64,000 bases of DNA, taken from assembly GCA_009746045.1 (NCBI GenBank), contig RPFO01000104.1:742576-806575 (forward strand), in the 5' to 3' direction. The notes under the pieces are model-generated. The model had not been told where the DNA came from. It ran no database searches and was given only the letters and a program-made list of their open reading frames with translations. The DNA is from Mesostigma viride. Taxonomy: Eukaryota; Streptophyta; Mesostigmatophyceae; Mesostigmatales; Mesostigmataceae. This document shows positions 39,212 through 50,560 of this stretch, piece after piece. Within the stretch, counting starts at the first letter, position 1; every line of letters begins with the position of its first letter. Position numbers and translations under genes: made by a program.

Positions 39212-40327
39212 CTAGTCCCCCTTCATGGAGCAGGGCCTCATGGAGGGGTTGGAGCCAGACGGGCCAGCTCGAAAACGCTGGGAGGGGTTGGCACCACGGA
39301 AGACCTTCTCCTTCTTCACGACTGGCTCCTCAGAGGTGGGGGGGGAGTCAGCAGGGCGCTTTCCCTTGAGGAAGTCGCTCTTGGGGACCTCCACAACGTC
39401 GTCATCGTCATCCTCCACCTCGATGACCTTGGGGGCCATCTTGGAAGGCGTGGTCTTCACCCTCCTGCAGGTGGGCTCCTCCTCCTCCTCCTCCTCCTCC
39501 TCCTCCTTGACCACAGCCTCCTGGGGCTGCTGCTCCTCCTCCTCCTCGGGATCCCGCTCGAACTGGTACCACGGGTCCTCCGCGTCGTCCAACGGCTCCT
39601 CGTCGTCCTCGTCCTTCTCAGACTCGAGGGCCCCCACCTCAGCGTCAGACTCGTCCTGGATTTCCTGGAGGCGCCTGCGTGCCTCCTCCTGGATCGCCTT
39701 CCTCCTCTCGTCCCTGTCCGCCTTCCTCACTTGCCACTTGAGTGGCATGTTGTAGCGAGGGTCGGACTCGCAGGGGTCCACGGGCCTGGGGATGTTCGGA
39801 GCAGTGAAGACGTTCTCCTCCTTGGAGAAGAAGCAATTGACGCAGAGCTCGCGCTTCCAGTTGGCGTTGGGGAAGAAAGCCCACGGAGCGGTCTCATCCC
39901 CGCACTCTGGGCACTCGGGGGGGAAAATCGGCTTGTGGTCGATCTCGTTGTTCTGCAAAGTGGGGCGGGCAGCACAAAAAATGACAAGGGGCAGTGCGTC
40001 TTGTTAGAATCCACAGGAGGAGTGCAAAAATGCAGCCAAAGTCAGCAAAAAACGCAAGGAAAAGAAGTTTACCTCGAGCATGTGCTCGCAGAGGATGCAT
40101 TCCGTGTGGTAGCCACCGATATCCTCGGGGACCTTGCGAAACTTGTCAATGGGGAGCAAGGTATTGCAACAAATGCAAATGGACAGCACTTCTGCGACTG
40201 GCTTGTTTTCCTTGTTCCTTTTTGCGAGAGCTGCGTCAAAAGCGTCGTGGAGCTTGTCTGTCATATCGTGGACTTTGACTCCATTGCCTGGGTAAGCGCG
40301 GACTGGGAAACGCTTAGTGCGGGCCAT
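39212..40327 (-). CDS. Left-arm gene A: spliced acidic C2C2 zinc protein
   Basis: Exon 1 40073-40327 (85 residues), intron 39953-40072 (120 bp, GTAAAC...TTGCAG), exon 2 39212-39952 (246 residues); total about 331. Exon 1 has CICCNTLLPIDKFRK...CILC; exon 2 has CPECGDETAPW...CVNC: two zinc modules of two Cys pairs. A long acidic tail (many Glu) and KGKRPAD basic cluster suggest a nuclear protein. The left copy keeps the frame at a C7 run at 39917-39923 (plus-strand G); the right copy has C6 and is broken there. GCCATAGCC (minus strand) lies at 40370-40378 upstream. Confidence 0.75.
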
Positions 40328-41060
40328 TGTGTTTTGGTGCTAAGGGGTTGGTTTTGCTGAGAGCTTTTTGGCTATGGCGGTTTGGCTTGCAGAATGCCCT
40401 TGGATGCAAAGGGGGAAGTGTTTTATACCTTCCCCGTGGATGACGCATGGGACTTGTGAAAAATCCTGTGGTCGCCGCTGTGACAGGCTGGTAACGGCAA
40501 AACGGCCGTGGAAATCCACGCGGTGAAGGCCGCGGGCCGCGTGAATCCGCGGGAAATCTGATACGAAACCGCCTTTCCCGCGTCACGCCACGCTGGACTG
40601 GCATGTAACCGCCGTTTCCCGCGGCACTCCACGCTGGACAAGTTCAGAAAACCGCCGTTTCCCGCGTCACGCCACGCTGGCCTGGCATGTAACCGCCGTT
40701 TCCCGCGGCACGCCACGCTGGACCGGCACGTAACGGCCGTTTCCCGCGGCACGCCACGCTAAAATCGTGAAGTAACCGCCACGCCAACTTGTCAGTCCCG
40801 AGCCGCGGCACGAGAAAACGGAGATCCCGAGATCTTCCAGCGGATTTTTTTGGCGTGATTCCATGTACGGCGTGCTGTCTCACGGGAAATCTCCTGCAAA
40901 ACGCCTGTTCAGGCCAATCGCACGGTCACAAATCGCCCAAAAACTTTGAGGCGGAGAAGGGTCTTCGAAGTGTATATGTGCCCAACCACCACGCCTCCAC
41001 GAGCACTCACCACTACACACCGCCATAGCCAAGAAAGCTCACTACATCTCTCAGAACACG
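40328..41060. promoter_or_regulatory. Divergent promoter A/B with E2F-like array
   Basis: Between genes A and B of the left arm. Five TTTCCCGC sites occur at 40574, 40615, 40658, 40699 and 40740, spaced 41-43 bases, in a tandem repeat with GCGGCACGCCACGCTGG. TTTSSCGC is the E2F/DP consensus (established). GCCATAGCC occurs at 41022-41030 before gene B and, inverted, at 40370-40378 before gene A. Mirrored in the right arm. Cell-cycle-linked expression is inference. Confidence 0.55.
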
Positions 41061-42284
41061 ATGCCTAGGGCTGGATCCGCTTCTAACTCTCATGGTAGCC
41101 ATGGCGTGAGGGGGGGAATGAGGCCTGTGCCTCGCCCATTTCCAAGGGAAGGAACTCGCGACAGGCCATACGACGCTGAGCAGGAGCAAGAGCCGGGTAA
41201 TGTTCCTTTTCCTGTCTTTTTCCGTCTTTTCCCGTGGAGAGCTGTCGTTTGCAAGTGGTTTTGCCCCCAAAAGCTCACCCCTTGTGTGGTTTTCCGTGGC
41301 TTATAAATTTGTTTTTTTTTCAATGCTTGCGTTTTTTTTTTTTGCTTTTTTGTTTTGCTTGCAGAAGAAAGCCGTGACGCCAAACGGCTGAAGGAGATGC
41401 CTATGAGGCAGAAGGTCTCCACTCCCGCCGGCCTCCGCGAACGCTCTTGGCAGGAGAAATACGAAGGGCTGTCCTGCAACGTCAAAAACGCTGTCGTCAT
41501 CAAGTTGCCGCAGTGCCCCTTCTGCCTGGCCCCCAGCAAGACGGGGAAGTACGCGAGGCTGGTCGCCCTCATCGACCATCCCCACATCCACGAGTGCAAC
41601 TGCGTGATGTGCCCCGAGTGCGTGGAGAAGATGAAGGCGTTCCATCTCACCAAGCCGAACGGCAAGACCACGAACATGAAGTGCCCCATGTGCAGCTGCG
41701 AAGTCCTGACGCACTACCACAAGTTCTACCAGATGGACCACGCCCTCAACGAGCTGGTGGCCTCCCTCCCCTACGGCTTCTGCGACTACGGCTGCGGGAT
41801 GTTCCTTCACAGGGAGGACGTCGACGAGCACTTCGCCACCTGCGAGAAGAACCGCTTCGAGTGCGGTTTCTCCGTCGACATCAAGAGGCAGGACGGCTCC
41901 AAGTCCAAGACGGGCTGTTCTTACACTGGCAGGAAGGCGGACGTGGAGGCTCACATGAAGAGGTGCGCCTACTACCACGAGGCCTGCGCTGTGCTGGAGC
42001 TGAAGGAGAAGGCCAAGCAGGCAGATGCTGTCAAGGAGCGCCTGATGAAGGAAGGCCACGGCGCCAGGGATGACTTGAGGATGCTCCTCGGCTTCACGGC
42101 TGAGGAGATGGACGATGTAATGGAGCGGCTGGTGGTGAAGGAGCTGGACCGCGTGGGGCGGCTCCCGTGTGCCAGCTCGCTACCTGATGGAGGCCAGGCG
42201 TTCCCAACAGATAGCGAGATACAGAACGCCTCGTTCCCAGTCCTTGATGCGTCACAGGGCGCCCAGTCTGCAAGGATAGTGTAG
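41061..42284 (+). CDS. Left-arm gene B: RING/TRAF-type zinc-finger protein, spliced
   Basis: Exon 1 41061-41196, intron 41197-41364 (168 bp, GTAATG...TTGCAG, T-rich), exon 2 41365-42284; about 351 residues. Exon 2 reads CPFC...HIHECNCVMCPEC...MKCPMCSCEV, a RING-like finger with a long loop, then TRAF-type fingers (CDYGCGMFLHREDVDEHFATC; CSYTGRKADVEAHMKRC), then a helical region. This is the usual organisation of RING-TRAF ubiquitin ligases. Left copy is intact at a G7 run (41110-41116). The 5' region has the GCCATAGCC motif. It probably adds ubiquitin to target proteins. Confidence 0.85.
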
Positions 42285-43191
42285 GTGACAGATGCCAGCA
42301 TAAGATGTGCATGTTTTCAGCACTAGGCAGTTGGAGATAGGATGCCAGCATAGGATGTAGATGTTTGCCAGAATTAGGCCAGTAGATATGCGAATGCCTG
42401 CATAACACAACGATGTTTTTTTAATGACTTGGAAAAGATGTGAATGTTCTGGCCCAAACGTAAAAAATATCTAAGTGCCATAGTATATTTAAGTATCTGT
42501 AGTTAGGAACAGGCCACGTGGCAGCCACAAAGCCCGAGGGTAGCCAGCCGAATCTGTAGTACGAGATCCGACGGTTACGGAACGGACGGGTACGGACGGG
42601 TACGGACGGGTACGGACGGGTACGGACGAGTACGGACGGGTACGGCCAGTACGGAACGGACGCGGCACGCGGAATCCCGTGGACCACCACGAGGCCCCCG
42701 TGGGTCCCGGCGGTTTTTAGGTTCCAGGGTTAGTATTACGGGCGCCCGTAATACTAACCCTGGAACCTAAAAACCGCCGGGACCCACGGGGGCCTCGTGG
42801 TGGTCCACGGGATTCCGCGTGCCGCGTCCGTTCCGTACTGGCCGTACCCGTCCGTACCGTCCGTACCCGTCCGTACCCGTCCGTACCCGTCCGTTCCGTA
42901 ACCGTCGGATCTCGTACTACAGATTCGGCTGGCTACCCTCGGGCTTTGTGGCTGCCACGTGGCCTGTTCCTAACTACAGATACTTAAATATACTATGGCA
43001 CTTAGATATTTTTTACGTTTGGGCCAGAACATTCACATCTTTTCCAAGTCATTAAAAAAACATCGTTGTGTTATGCAGGCATTCGCATATCTACTGGCCT
43101 AATTCTGGCAAACATCTACATCCTATGCTGGCATCCTATCTCCAACTGCCTAGTGCTGAAAACATGCACATCTTATGCTGGCATCTGTCAC
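42285..43191. repeat. Palindrome centre with tandem ACGGACGGGT repeats
   Basis: Central non-coding part of the palindrome. Left arm has about six units (ACGGACGGGT, one variant) near 42580-42650; the right has about five. The innermost 60 bases on each side are exact mirror images. Small open frames exist only within these repeats and are not considered genes. Arms also carry AT-rich 3' flanks of genes B. Confidence 0.85.
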
Positions 43192-44414
43192 CTACACTAT
43201 CCTTGCAGACTGGGCGCCCTGTGACGCATCAAGGACTGGGAACGAGGCGTTCTGTATCTCGCTATCTGTTGGGAACGCCTGGCCTCCATCAGGTAGCGAG
43301 CTGGCACACGGGAGCCGCCCCACGCGGTCCAGCTCCTTCACCACCAGCCGCTCCATTACATCGTCCATCTCCTCAGCCGTGAAGCCGAGGAGCATCCTCA
43401 AGTCATCCCTGGCGCCGTGGCCTTCCTTCATCAGGCGCTCCTTGACAGCATCTGCCTGCTTGGCCTTCTCCTTCAGCTCCAGCACAGCGCAGGCCTCGTG
43501 GTAGTAGGCGCACCTCTTCATGTGAGCCTCCACGTCCGCCTTCCTGCCAGTGTAAGAACAGCCCGTCTTGGACTTGGAGCCGTCCTGCCTCTTGATGTCG
43601 ACGGAGAAACCGCACTCGAAGCGGTTCTTCTCGCAGGTGGCGAAGTGCTCGTCGACGTCCTCCCTGTGAAGGAACATCCCGCAGCCGTAGTCGCAGAAGC
43701 CGTAGGGGAGGGAGGCCACCAGCTCGTTGAGGGCGTGGTCCATCTGGTAGAACTTGTGGTAGTGCGTCAGGACTTCGCAGCTGCACATGGGGCACTTCAT
43801 GTTCGTGGTCTTGCCGTTCGGCTTGGTGAGATGGAACGCCTTCATCTTCTCCACGCACTCGGGGCACATCACGCAGTTGCACTCGTGGATGTGGGGATGG
43901 TCGATGAGGGCGACCAGCCTCGCGTACTTCCCCGTCTTGCTGGGGGCCAGGCAGAAGGGGCACTGCGGCAACTTGATGACGACAGCGTTTTTGACGTTGC
44001 AGGACAGCCCTTCGTATTTCTCCTGCCAAGAGCGTTCGCGGAGGCCGGCGGGAGTGGAGACCTTCTGCCTCATAGGCATCTCCTTCAGCCGTTTGGCGTC
44101 ACGGCTTTCTTCTGCAAGCAAAACAAAAAAGCAAAAAAAAAAAACGCAAGCATTGAAAAAAAAACAAATTTATAAGCCACGGAAAACCACACAAGGGGTG
44201 AGCTTTTGGGGGCAAAACCACTTGCAAACGACAGCTCTCCACGGGAAAAGACGGAAAAAGACAGGAAAAGGAACATTACCCGGCTCTTGCTCCTGCTCAG
44301 CGTCGTATGGCCTGTCGCGAGTTCCTTCCCTTGGAAATGGGCGAGGCACAGGCCTCATTCCCCCCTCACGCCATGGCTACCATGAGAGTTAGAAGCGGAT
44401 CCAGCCCTAGGCAT
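43192..44414 (-). CDS. Right-arm gene B copy (RING/TRAF), exon 1 frameshift
   Basis: Mirror copy of the left gene: exon 2 43192-44111, intron 44112-44279, exon 1 44280-44414. Exon 2 protein is the same as in the left arm. In exon 1 a C6 run (44360-44365) replaces the left G7, shifting the frame; otherwise it is indistinguishable. If real, this copy lacks its N-terminus; if sequencing error, it is a functional duplicate. Confidence 0.7.
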
Positions 44415-45147
44415 CGTGTTCTGAGAGATGTAGTGAGCTTTCTTGGCTATGGCGGTGTGTAGTGGTGAGTGCTCGTGGAGGCGTGGTGGTTGGGCACATA
44501 TACACTTCGAAGACCCTTCTCCGCCTCAAAGTTTTTGGGCGATTTGTGACCGTGCGATTGGCCTGAACAGGCGTTTTGCAGGAGATTTCCCGTGAGACAG
44601 CACGCCGTACATGGAATCACGCCAAAAAAATCCGCTGGAAGATCTCGGGATCTCCGTTTTCTCGTGCCGCGGCTCGGGACTGACAAGTTGGCGTGGCGGT
44701 TACTTCACGATTTTAGCGTGGCGTGCCGCGGGAAACGGCCGTTACGTGCCGGTCCAGCGTGGCGTGCCGCGGGAAACGGCGGTTACATGCCAGGCCAGCG
44801 TGGCGTGACGCGGGAAACGGCGGTTTTCTGAACTTGTCCAGCGTGGAGTGCCGCGGGAAACGGCGGTTACATGCCAGTCCAGCGTGGCGTGACGCGGGAA
44901 AGGCGGTTTCGTATCAGATTTCCCGCGGATTCACGCGGCCCGCGGCCTTCACCGCGTGGATTTCCACGGCCGTTTTGCCGTTACCAGCCTGTCACAGCGG
45001 CGACCACAGGATTTTTCACAAGTCCCATGCGTCATCCACGGGGAAGGTATAAAACACTTCCCCCTTTGCATCCAAGGGCATTCTGCAAGCCAAACCGCCA
45101 TAGCCAAAAAGCTCTCAGCAAAACCAACCCCTTAGCACCAAAACACA
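44415..45147. promoter_or_regulatory. Right-arm divergent promoter A/B
   Basis: Inverted copy of 40328-41060: same five GCGGGAAA (E2F-like) sites at about 44728-44901, GCCATAGCC at 45097-45105 and its inverse at 44445-44453. Confidence 0.5.
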
Positions 45148-46262
45148 ATGGCCCGCACTAAGCGTTTCCCAGTCCGCGCTTACCCAGGCAATGGAGTCAA
45201 AGTCCACGATATGACAGACAAGCTCCACGACGCTTTTGACGCAGCTCTCGCAAAAAGGAACAAGGAAAACAAGCCAGTCGCAGAAGTGCTGTCCATTTGC
45301 ATTTGTTGCAATACCTTGCTCCCCATTGACAAGTTTCGCAAGGTCCCCGAGGATATCGGTGGCTACCACACGGAATGCATCCTCTGCGAGCACATGCTCG
45401 AGGTAAACTTCTTTTCCTTGCGTTTTTTGCTGACTTTGGCTGCATTTTTGCACTCCTCCTGTGGATTCTAACAAGACGCACTGCCCCTTGTCATTTTTTG
45501 TGCTGCCCGCCCCACTTTGCAGAACAACGAGATCGACCACAAGCCGATTTTCCCCCCGAGTGCCCAGAGTGCGGGGATGAGACCGCTCCGTGGGCTTTCT
45601 TCCCCAACGCCAACTGGAAGCGCGAGCTCTGCGTCAATTGCTTCTTCTCCAAGGAGGAGAACGTCTTCACTGCTCCGAACATCCCCAGGCCCGTGGACCC
45701 CTGCGAGTCCGACCCTCGCTACAACATGCCACTCAAGTGGCAAGTGAGGAAGGCGGACAGGGACGAGAGGAGGAAGGCGATCCAGGAGGAGGCACGCAGG
45801 CGCCTCCAGGAAATCCAGGACGAGTCTGACGCTGAGGTGGGGGCCCTCGAGTCTGAGAAGGACGAGGACGACGAGGAGCCGTTGGACGACGCGGAGGACC
45901 CGTGGTACCAGTTCGAGCGGGATCCCGAGGAGGAGGAGGAGCAGCAGCCCCAGGAGGCTGTGGTCAAGGAGGAGGAGGAGGAGGAGGAGGAGGAGGAGCC
46001 CACCTGCAGGAGGGTGAAGACCACGCCTTCCAAGATGGCCCCCAAGGTCATCGAGGTGGAGGATGACGATGACGACGTTGTGGAGGTCCCCAAGAGCGAC
46101 TTCCTCAAGGGAAAGCGCCCTGCTGACTCCCCCCCCACCTCTGAGGAGCCAGTCGTGAAGAAGGAGAAGGTCTTCCGTGGTGCCAACCCCTCCCAGCGTT
46201 TTCGAGCTGGCCCGTCTGGCTCCAACCCCTCCATGAGGCCCTGCTCCATGAAGGGGGACTAG
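45148..46262 (+). CDS. Right-arm gene A copy (C2C2, acidic), exon 2 frameshift
   Basis: Exon 1 45148-45402 is identical to the left copy. Intron 45403-45522, exon 2 from 45523. A C6 run at about 45552-45557 (left copy has 7) breaks the frame 11 codons into exon 2; the rest up to 46262 is open in the correct frame again. Same two zinc modules and acidic tail. Confidence 0.65.
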
Positions 46263-46808
46263 AGACAAGTCCCTAGGACTTTGTCATTTGTGATGTACAC
46301 TAGCACGCATGGTAGTCAGTATAGGGCAAGTCCCGTGGGACCTTGTGCATTTTCATATATTTACTCATGATTTTATTGAAATAATAAAAGTTTTTTGCAT
46401 GCAAACATTCACGAACAATGTGCTTATCAAGCCTTGCATGGATATATAATTTAATTACAATTTGGACAAGTACTTTGGCCTGTGCACTTAGGTAGCAGGC
46501 CCATACGCCTTAGTGTTTGGGACTTAGGCAATTTTCTCAAGTCCGGGACCGCCGAATTCAGACCCGCGCCTATACTGCACCGTACGACGCCAGAATATGG
46601 TACTTGCACCGTACGAATGCAGTATCACGCATCAGAATCGTATATAATGTACATTCTGAACTTGGAACGAATTGTAAGGGGGTGGCTGGCGGCCCACTTG
46701 GCAAATTGTCGAATTTTGGGGGTGGTAAACATATACAAAATGAATCAAAGGCGGCGTGCATGCGTGCAATTAATTAATTGATCAAGCAACGAGAAGAGAA
46801 GTGACACG
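46263..46808. other. Right-arm spacer between genes A and C
   Basis: Inverse copy of 38666-39211; no gene. Contains AATAAAA near 46384 after gene A. Confidence 0.45.
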
Positions 46809-47809
46809 ATGAACGATAGCCCAGGTGCGATGAAGGATAGCGATATTATGAAGGATAACGTGAGGCAGGCGAAGCGGCTGCCGATCGCCGCTCTATTTCA
46901 CGCTGTAGGAGATATACTCCAGGAGACAGTAGACGACATTTCGAAGAGAAACACTAGGGCCAAGGCCATCCAGGGGGGGCGGCAACACATGCCGACATCG
47001 TCTCCTCCTCCTCCTCGTCAGATGAGGATGACGAGGAGGAGGAGCGTGTTCAGACGCAGTTCGACGATGGCAAAATCGACAGGTTTACTGGAGTCAAGTT
47101 CGAAGCAGGCTCGCTTCACGTCAAGACCATGTTTTCAGATGCGACACAGGCATGGCTCCCTATGTCTAAAATCGATATTCAGTATGACGCGCGCATGCGC
47201 GATTTCCTCAAGAATTTCAGAGGGAGCCCTGGAAACGGCAATGGCAACAAGGTGACGGCCAAGATGGCGCGTGATTCATGGCGTGAGCACGTCCGGCATG
47301 AGGAGTGTCTCCAGGGACAGGAGGTGGTCGATGTGGGCGAGGAAGCCCCTCCCATGCAATGGGAGGTTGTGGTGAAGAAGGAGGAGGGATCCACTCCCTC
47401 CTCAAAGAGGGCAATGAAGTCCCCCCCGGTGGGACGACGCGTAAAGCTAACAAAGATCACGCCGAGCCCGGCGGACAGGTCATTCGCTATCAAGAAGACC
47501 CCCGTCCCTTCCCAGAAGACTGCAGCCGGTGCTGAGGAGAAGCCTGCACCCAGTGCTGGAAAGAAGACTGCACCCGCCAGCGAGGAGGAGAAGCCTGCAC
47601 CTGTCACTCCTGTGGAGGAGCCAGCAGCTGGGCAGGAGAAGCCAGCAGCTGGGCAGGGTTCAGGGAGCAAGCCTGTCCCTAGTAACGCTCAAGTTGCTGC
47701 TGGACTAGACACCCTGCAGAGGATGTTGAACCACATGGCGACTATGGGGTTCACACCCGCTCAAATCGCAGAGAGCATGGCCGCCCAGGCCGCCCAGAAG
47801 AAGACGTAG
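46809..47809 (+). CDS. Right-arm gene C copy, intact at the arm-specific site
   Basis: Mirror of the left gene C. The region from 47129 to 47809 is open because it has C7 at about 47421-47427, where the left copy has G6. The N-terminal piece (46809-46990) still switches frame at a G7 run (46973-46979) shared with the left arm; one more G would make it continuous. Lys/Pro/Ala-rich linkers, and a possible UBA-like C-terminal helix. Function unknown. Confidence 0.55.
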
Positions 47810-48087
47810 ACATTTGGTGGCTTGACAGTTCATGAAGGACAGCTGTTTTTGAATAAATGAATAAAGCAATGGACACTGTTTGCATCATTGAGTCATTTCA
47901 TGGCATCACAATGTGTACTTGGATTTTATTATGAATAATAATGAATGGATTGCACACATGTCCATGCACCCCCACGGGATTGTGATGTTAGGCTGGCTAC
48001 TGTCACACCCTGGCCACTTGTGATGATTTTCCCGTGGATCCATGTGTCCCAGGTGCCCACCCTTGGGGTCACCTTGGGTTTTTGTAG

Positions 48088-49160
48088 GATGTTGTGTCTG
48101 GTTCGATAAGGGGCAGCAGACCGGCGCCGACTCCCGTCTGGGGGTCAGCAATGTTTTCTGATGAGCTGTTGTGGGTGATCTGTGGGGTTTCGCCTAAGGT
48201 CCTGAAGGTTGTACATACTTCTCAAGTTCTTAACTGAACACCTATGGGCTGCCACAGTTGGCCAACCTCTTGTACATGGGTAACACAACGAGCCTCCCGT
48301 GAAGGGATAGGGACTCATTGTAATTTGTTTGTGCTCCTGAGCCAGTATGGGTGCTATGTACATATAATAAGGAATCCAAGCTGACTGTCATGCCCAGCGG
48401 GTTGTGACTTGTAGTCTGGGGAGGATATCCAGTACCCATTGTGTGTGTTTGTATGTAGACTTGTGTGAGCTGCTACAGCTCAAGAAAAGAAAGGATTGGA
48501 GTTAACGCCAAGCGCATTGGCGTGATCCTGATTCGGCATATCTCTGCGATTCCAGCGGCACCGGAACGAGTTCATTCCGACGAGTATCAAGAAAGTTATG
48601 GCGTTCCGACTTCCCGGTCGCGCGCGAGCGCGAGCCGGCTGTTCTTCTAAGTCGGACGTGAATATTTGCCGACGACATATGGGGTCGACAGTAATTCCTG
48701 GGCTGACAGGAATTAGGTGCTGTACCTACGACGGTATTGGATTAATACGTCGTACGCAGGAAATAGGAACCTTAACCTGTGGTCTGTTGGTACCGCAGGC
48801 TTAGTCCTGGGCTTCTAGGTGCAGATGCAATAGTCACTGTGGACTGTGCTCTGTGGTCACTGTGCCTGTATGGCAGACCTACTGTATAGGAGCTGGGCGC
48901 TGTACAGGTAGTGAATACTGTACCGGGGGTGTTATTACTGAGCAGGCCTCCTAGGCTGCTCAGGACTAGCAAGCACAGTGCACAAGTATATAAACAATAG
49001 GCCAGTGCCAAATGGATATCTCTTGCGAGCCCGCCTCACGTGTTGTGCCTTGACTTGGCAAGCGCGTGTACAAGCCTCAAGTGTGTGAGCGCTGTAAACA
49101 TTATCCGATTTAACAAAGCTCCGTTTCCAACCATATTCACACATTGCTGCATTGCAACCA
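48088..49160. other. Non-coding flank outside the palindrome
   Basis: After the palindrome junction at 48087 the sequence changes character: no dense genes, T/G-rich, no recognisable gene. Small open frames are short and of random composition. I see nothing more specific. Confidence 0.5.
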
Positions 49161-50560
49161 TATCCTTCACATTGCGTGTGCGAAGAACGTTAACTCTAGT
49201 AGCTGCAGGCGCCGCTGCTGGTGCTGGTGATGTATGGCATGCCGAGGTACAAGTCCTCGCTGCGAACATGAGCAGCGTATCCTACACGAAAAATGGATCG
49301 CAGCATGTTGGTGACCTCGCTGTCCAGCTTTCTGGCAAGGTCGGCAGTGAGGGTCCACGTCTCGGCCCCGTACGTAAGAACAGAGAGGACCTGGACCTTA
49401 AACAGGTCCTGTAATTTCTATATCTTGCCCAAGGGCTTGCGCCACAGGGCCCGGTATTGGCGTAAAGCGTGCCAGGCGAGGGAGATACGGTGGTCCACAT
49501 CGGCCTCGCAGCTGGGGAGTAAGCTACCCAGCAACTTGACGCGGTCCCGATACATGCAGGACTCGAGAGCCGTCAAGGAGAAAGAGGTCAGGCGGGGACT
49601 GAGTGAGCCCAATCGCCAGAGCCTCAGTCTTCTTGCTGACCTCGAGCCCCACCACACGGGCCTCGATTGCCAGGCAGTCAAGCCACGTCTGCACATGCTC
49701 AGTCCCCTCGAAGAGTGTGGTGTCGTCTGCATAGATGATGTCCGCCATGCAGCCGAATCTCCGTGTCCGCCCCGCCATGCCAGAAACGGTTGTCGACCTG
49801 CACCCGGCCTGGTTCCCTACCCACAAAGCGAGCAAACCGCTTGCACGCCTGAATCATTACGTATTCTGCCACAATAATGAACAGGTAGGACGACAGCATG
49901 CACGCAGCCCTGCCACACACCCTAAGTTCTGTAAAGAGCATGCATTACAACTAGATGGTGCATGGCATGGTCCCGTAAGAAGTGCGCACCGAAGTGGTGG
50001 ACTCTTCATACAGGTTGCGGATGATCGACAGCAATAAGGGGCGGGGGATCCGGAACAGAGCGAGGATGTCCCACACTGAGCGCAGGCCAGAAAACCGAAT
50101 CGAAGGCTTTGATGAAGTCCACCAGCACAAGGTGCAGAGGGGACTCACCAGGCTGAAGGCGTTGCAGTTCTTCCACAAGGGGGCGAGTAGCGTTCGAAGA
50201 GCGCCTGTACTGTGTTGCGGCCTGGACGGAAGCCGTGCTGAGTCTCGCTAAGGTGGCCGTCCAGGGCCGTGCGCAGGCGGTTCAGGATGAGCTGCACTGC
50301 AAGCTTGAGGGGGGCACTCTGGATGCACACGCTACTATAGTTGCCGGGGTCGGCGGGCCGGCGACCCCTTGTTCTTGTACAACATCGTGCGAAAACGTTA
50401 CTATGTGTTGCCAGGCCACTGGGGGCGGTTGCGACGACAGCAGAATGCGGTTGCAGATATCCTGGAAGAGGAGCATGACACCAGAGTCGGCTCAAACTCG
50501 GCGGCGAGTTTCACGACCGCGACCGGAATCTCGTCTGAGCCTGTGGCGGCGGCGTAACGC
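49160..50560 (-). mobile_element. Degenerate LINE (non-LTR) reverse transcriptase
   Basis: On the minus strand, fragments in different frames carry LINE RT hallmarks: an NYSSVCIQSAPLK block and GFRPGRNTVQALFER (near 50250-50300), a VDFIKAFDS-like block (near 50120), YADDTTLFEG with the catalytic Asp pair (near 49720-49735), GLEVSKKTEALAIG, and a final VLTYGAETWTL block (near 49350). Frameshifts break it several times. 5' and 3' ends are not defined. It is a decayed copy. Confidence 0.75.

Larger units (their letters stand above)
37388..48087. repeat. 10.7-kb near-perfect palindrome
   Basis: Two inverted arms (37388 to about 42743, and about 42744 to 48087) meet without a spacer at ACGGGCGCCCGT, centre between 42743 and 42744. 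Arms seem identical except at three homopolymers (one base each) and an 11-base difference in a tandem array of ACGGACGGGT units near the centre. Outside 37388 and 48087 the sequences diverge abruptly. The arms carry three genes each (two with introns). Structure is compatible with a fold-back inversion or a viral concatemer/hairpin-end junction. Confidence 0.95.

Noticed and set aside
39206..40360. Plus-strand Leu/Gly-rich open frame in the left arm
   Set aside because: Antisense to the acidic spliced gene A, whose GAG/CTC-rich repeats keep the reverse frame open.
42421..43055. Small open frames reading repeated PSVPVRTRP near the palindrome centre
   Set aside because: Produced by the ACGGACGGGT tandem repeat; no start context or conservation between arms.
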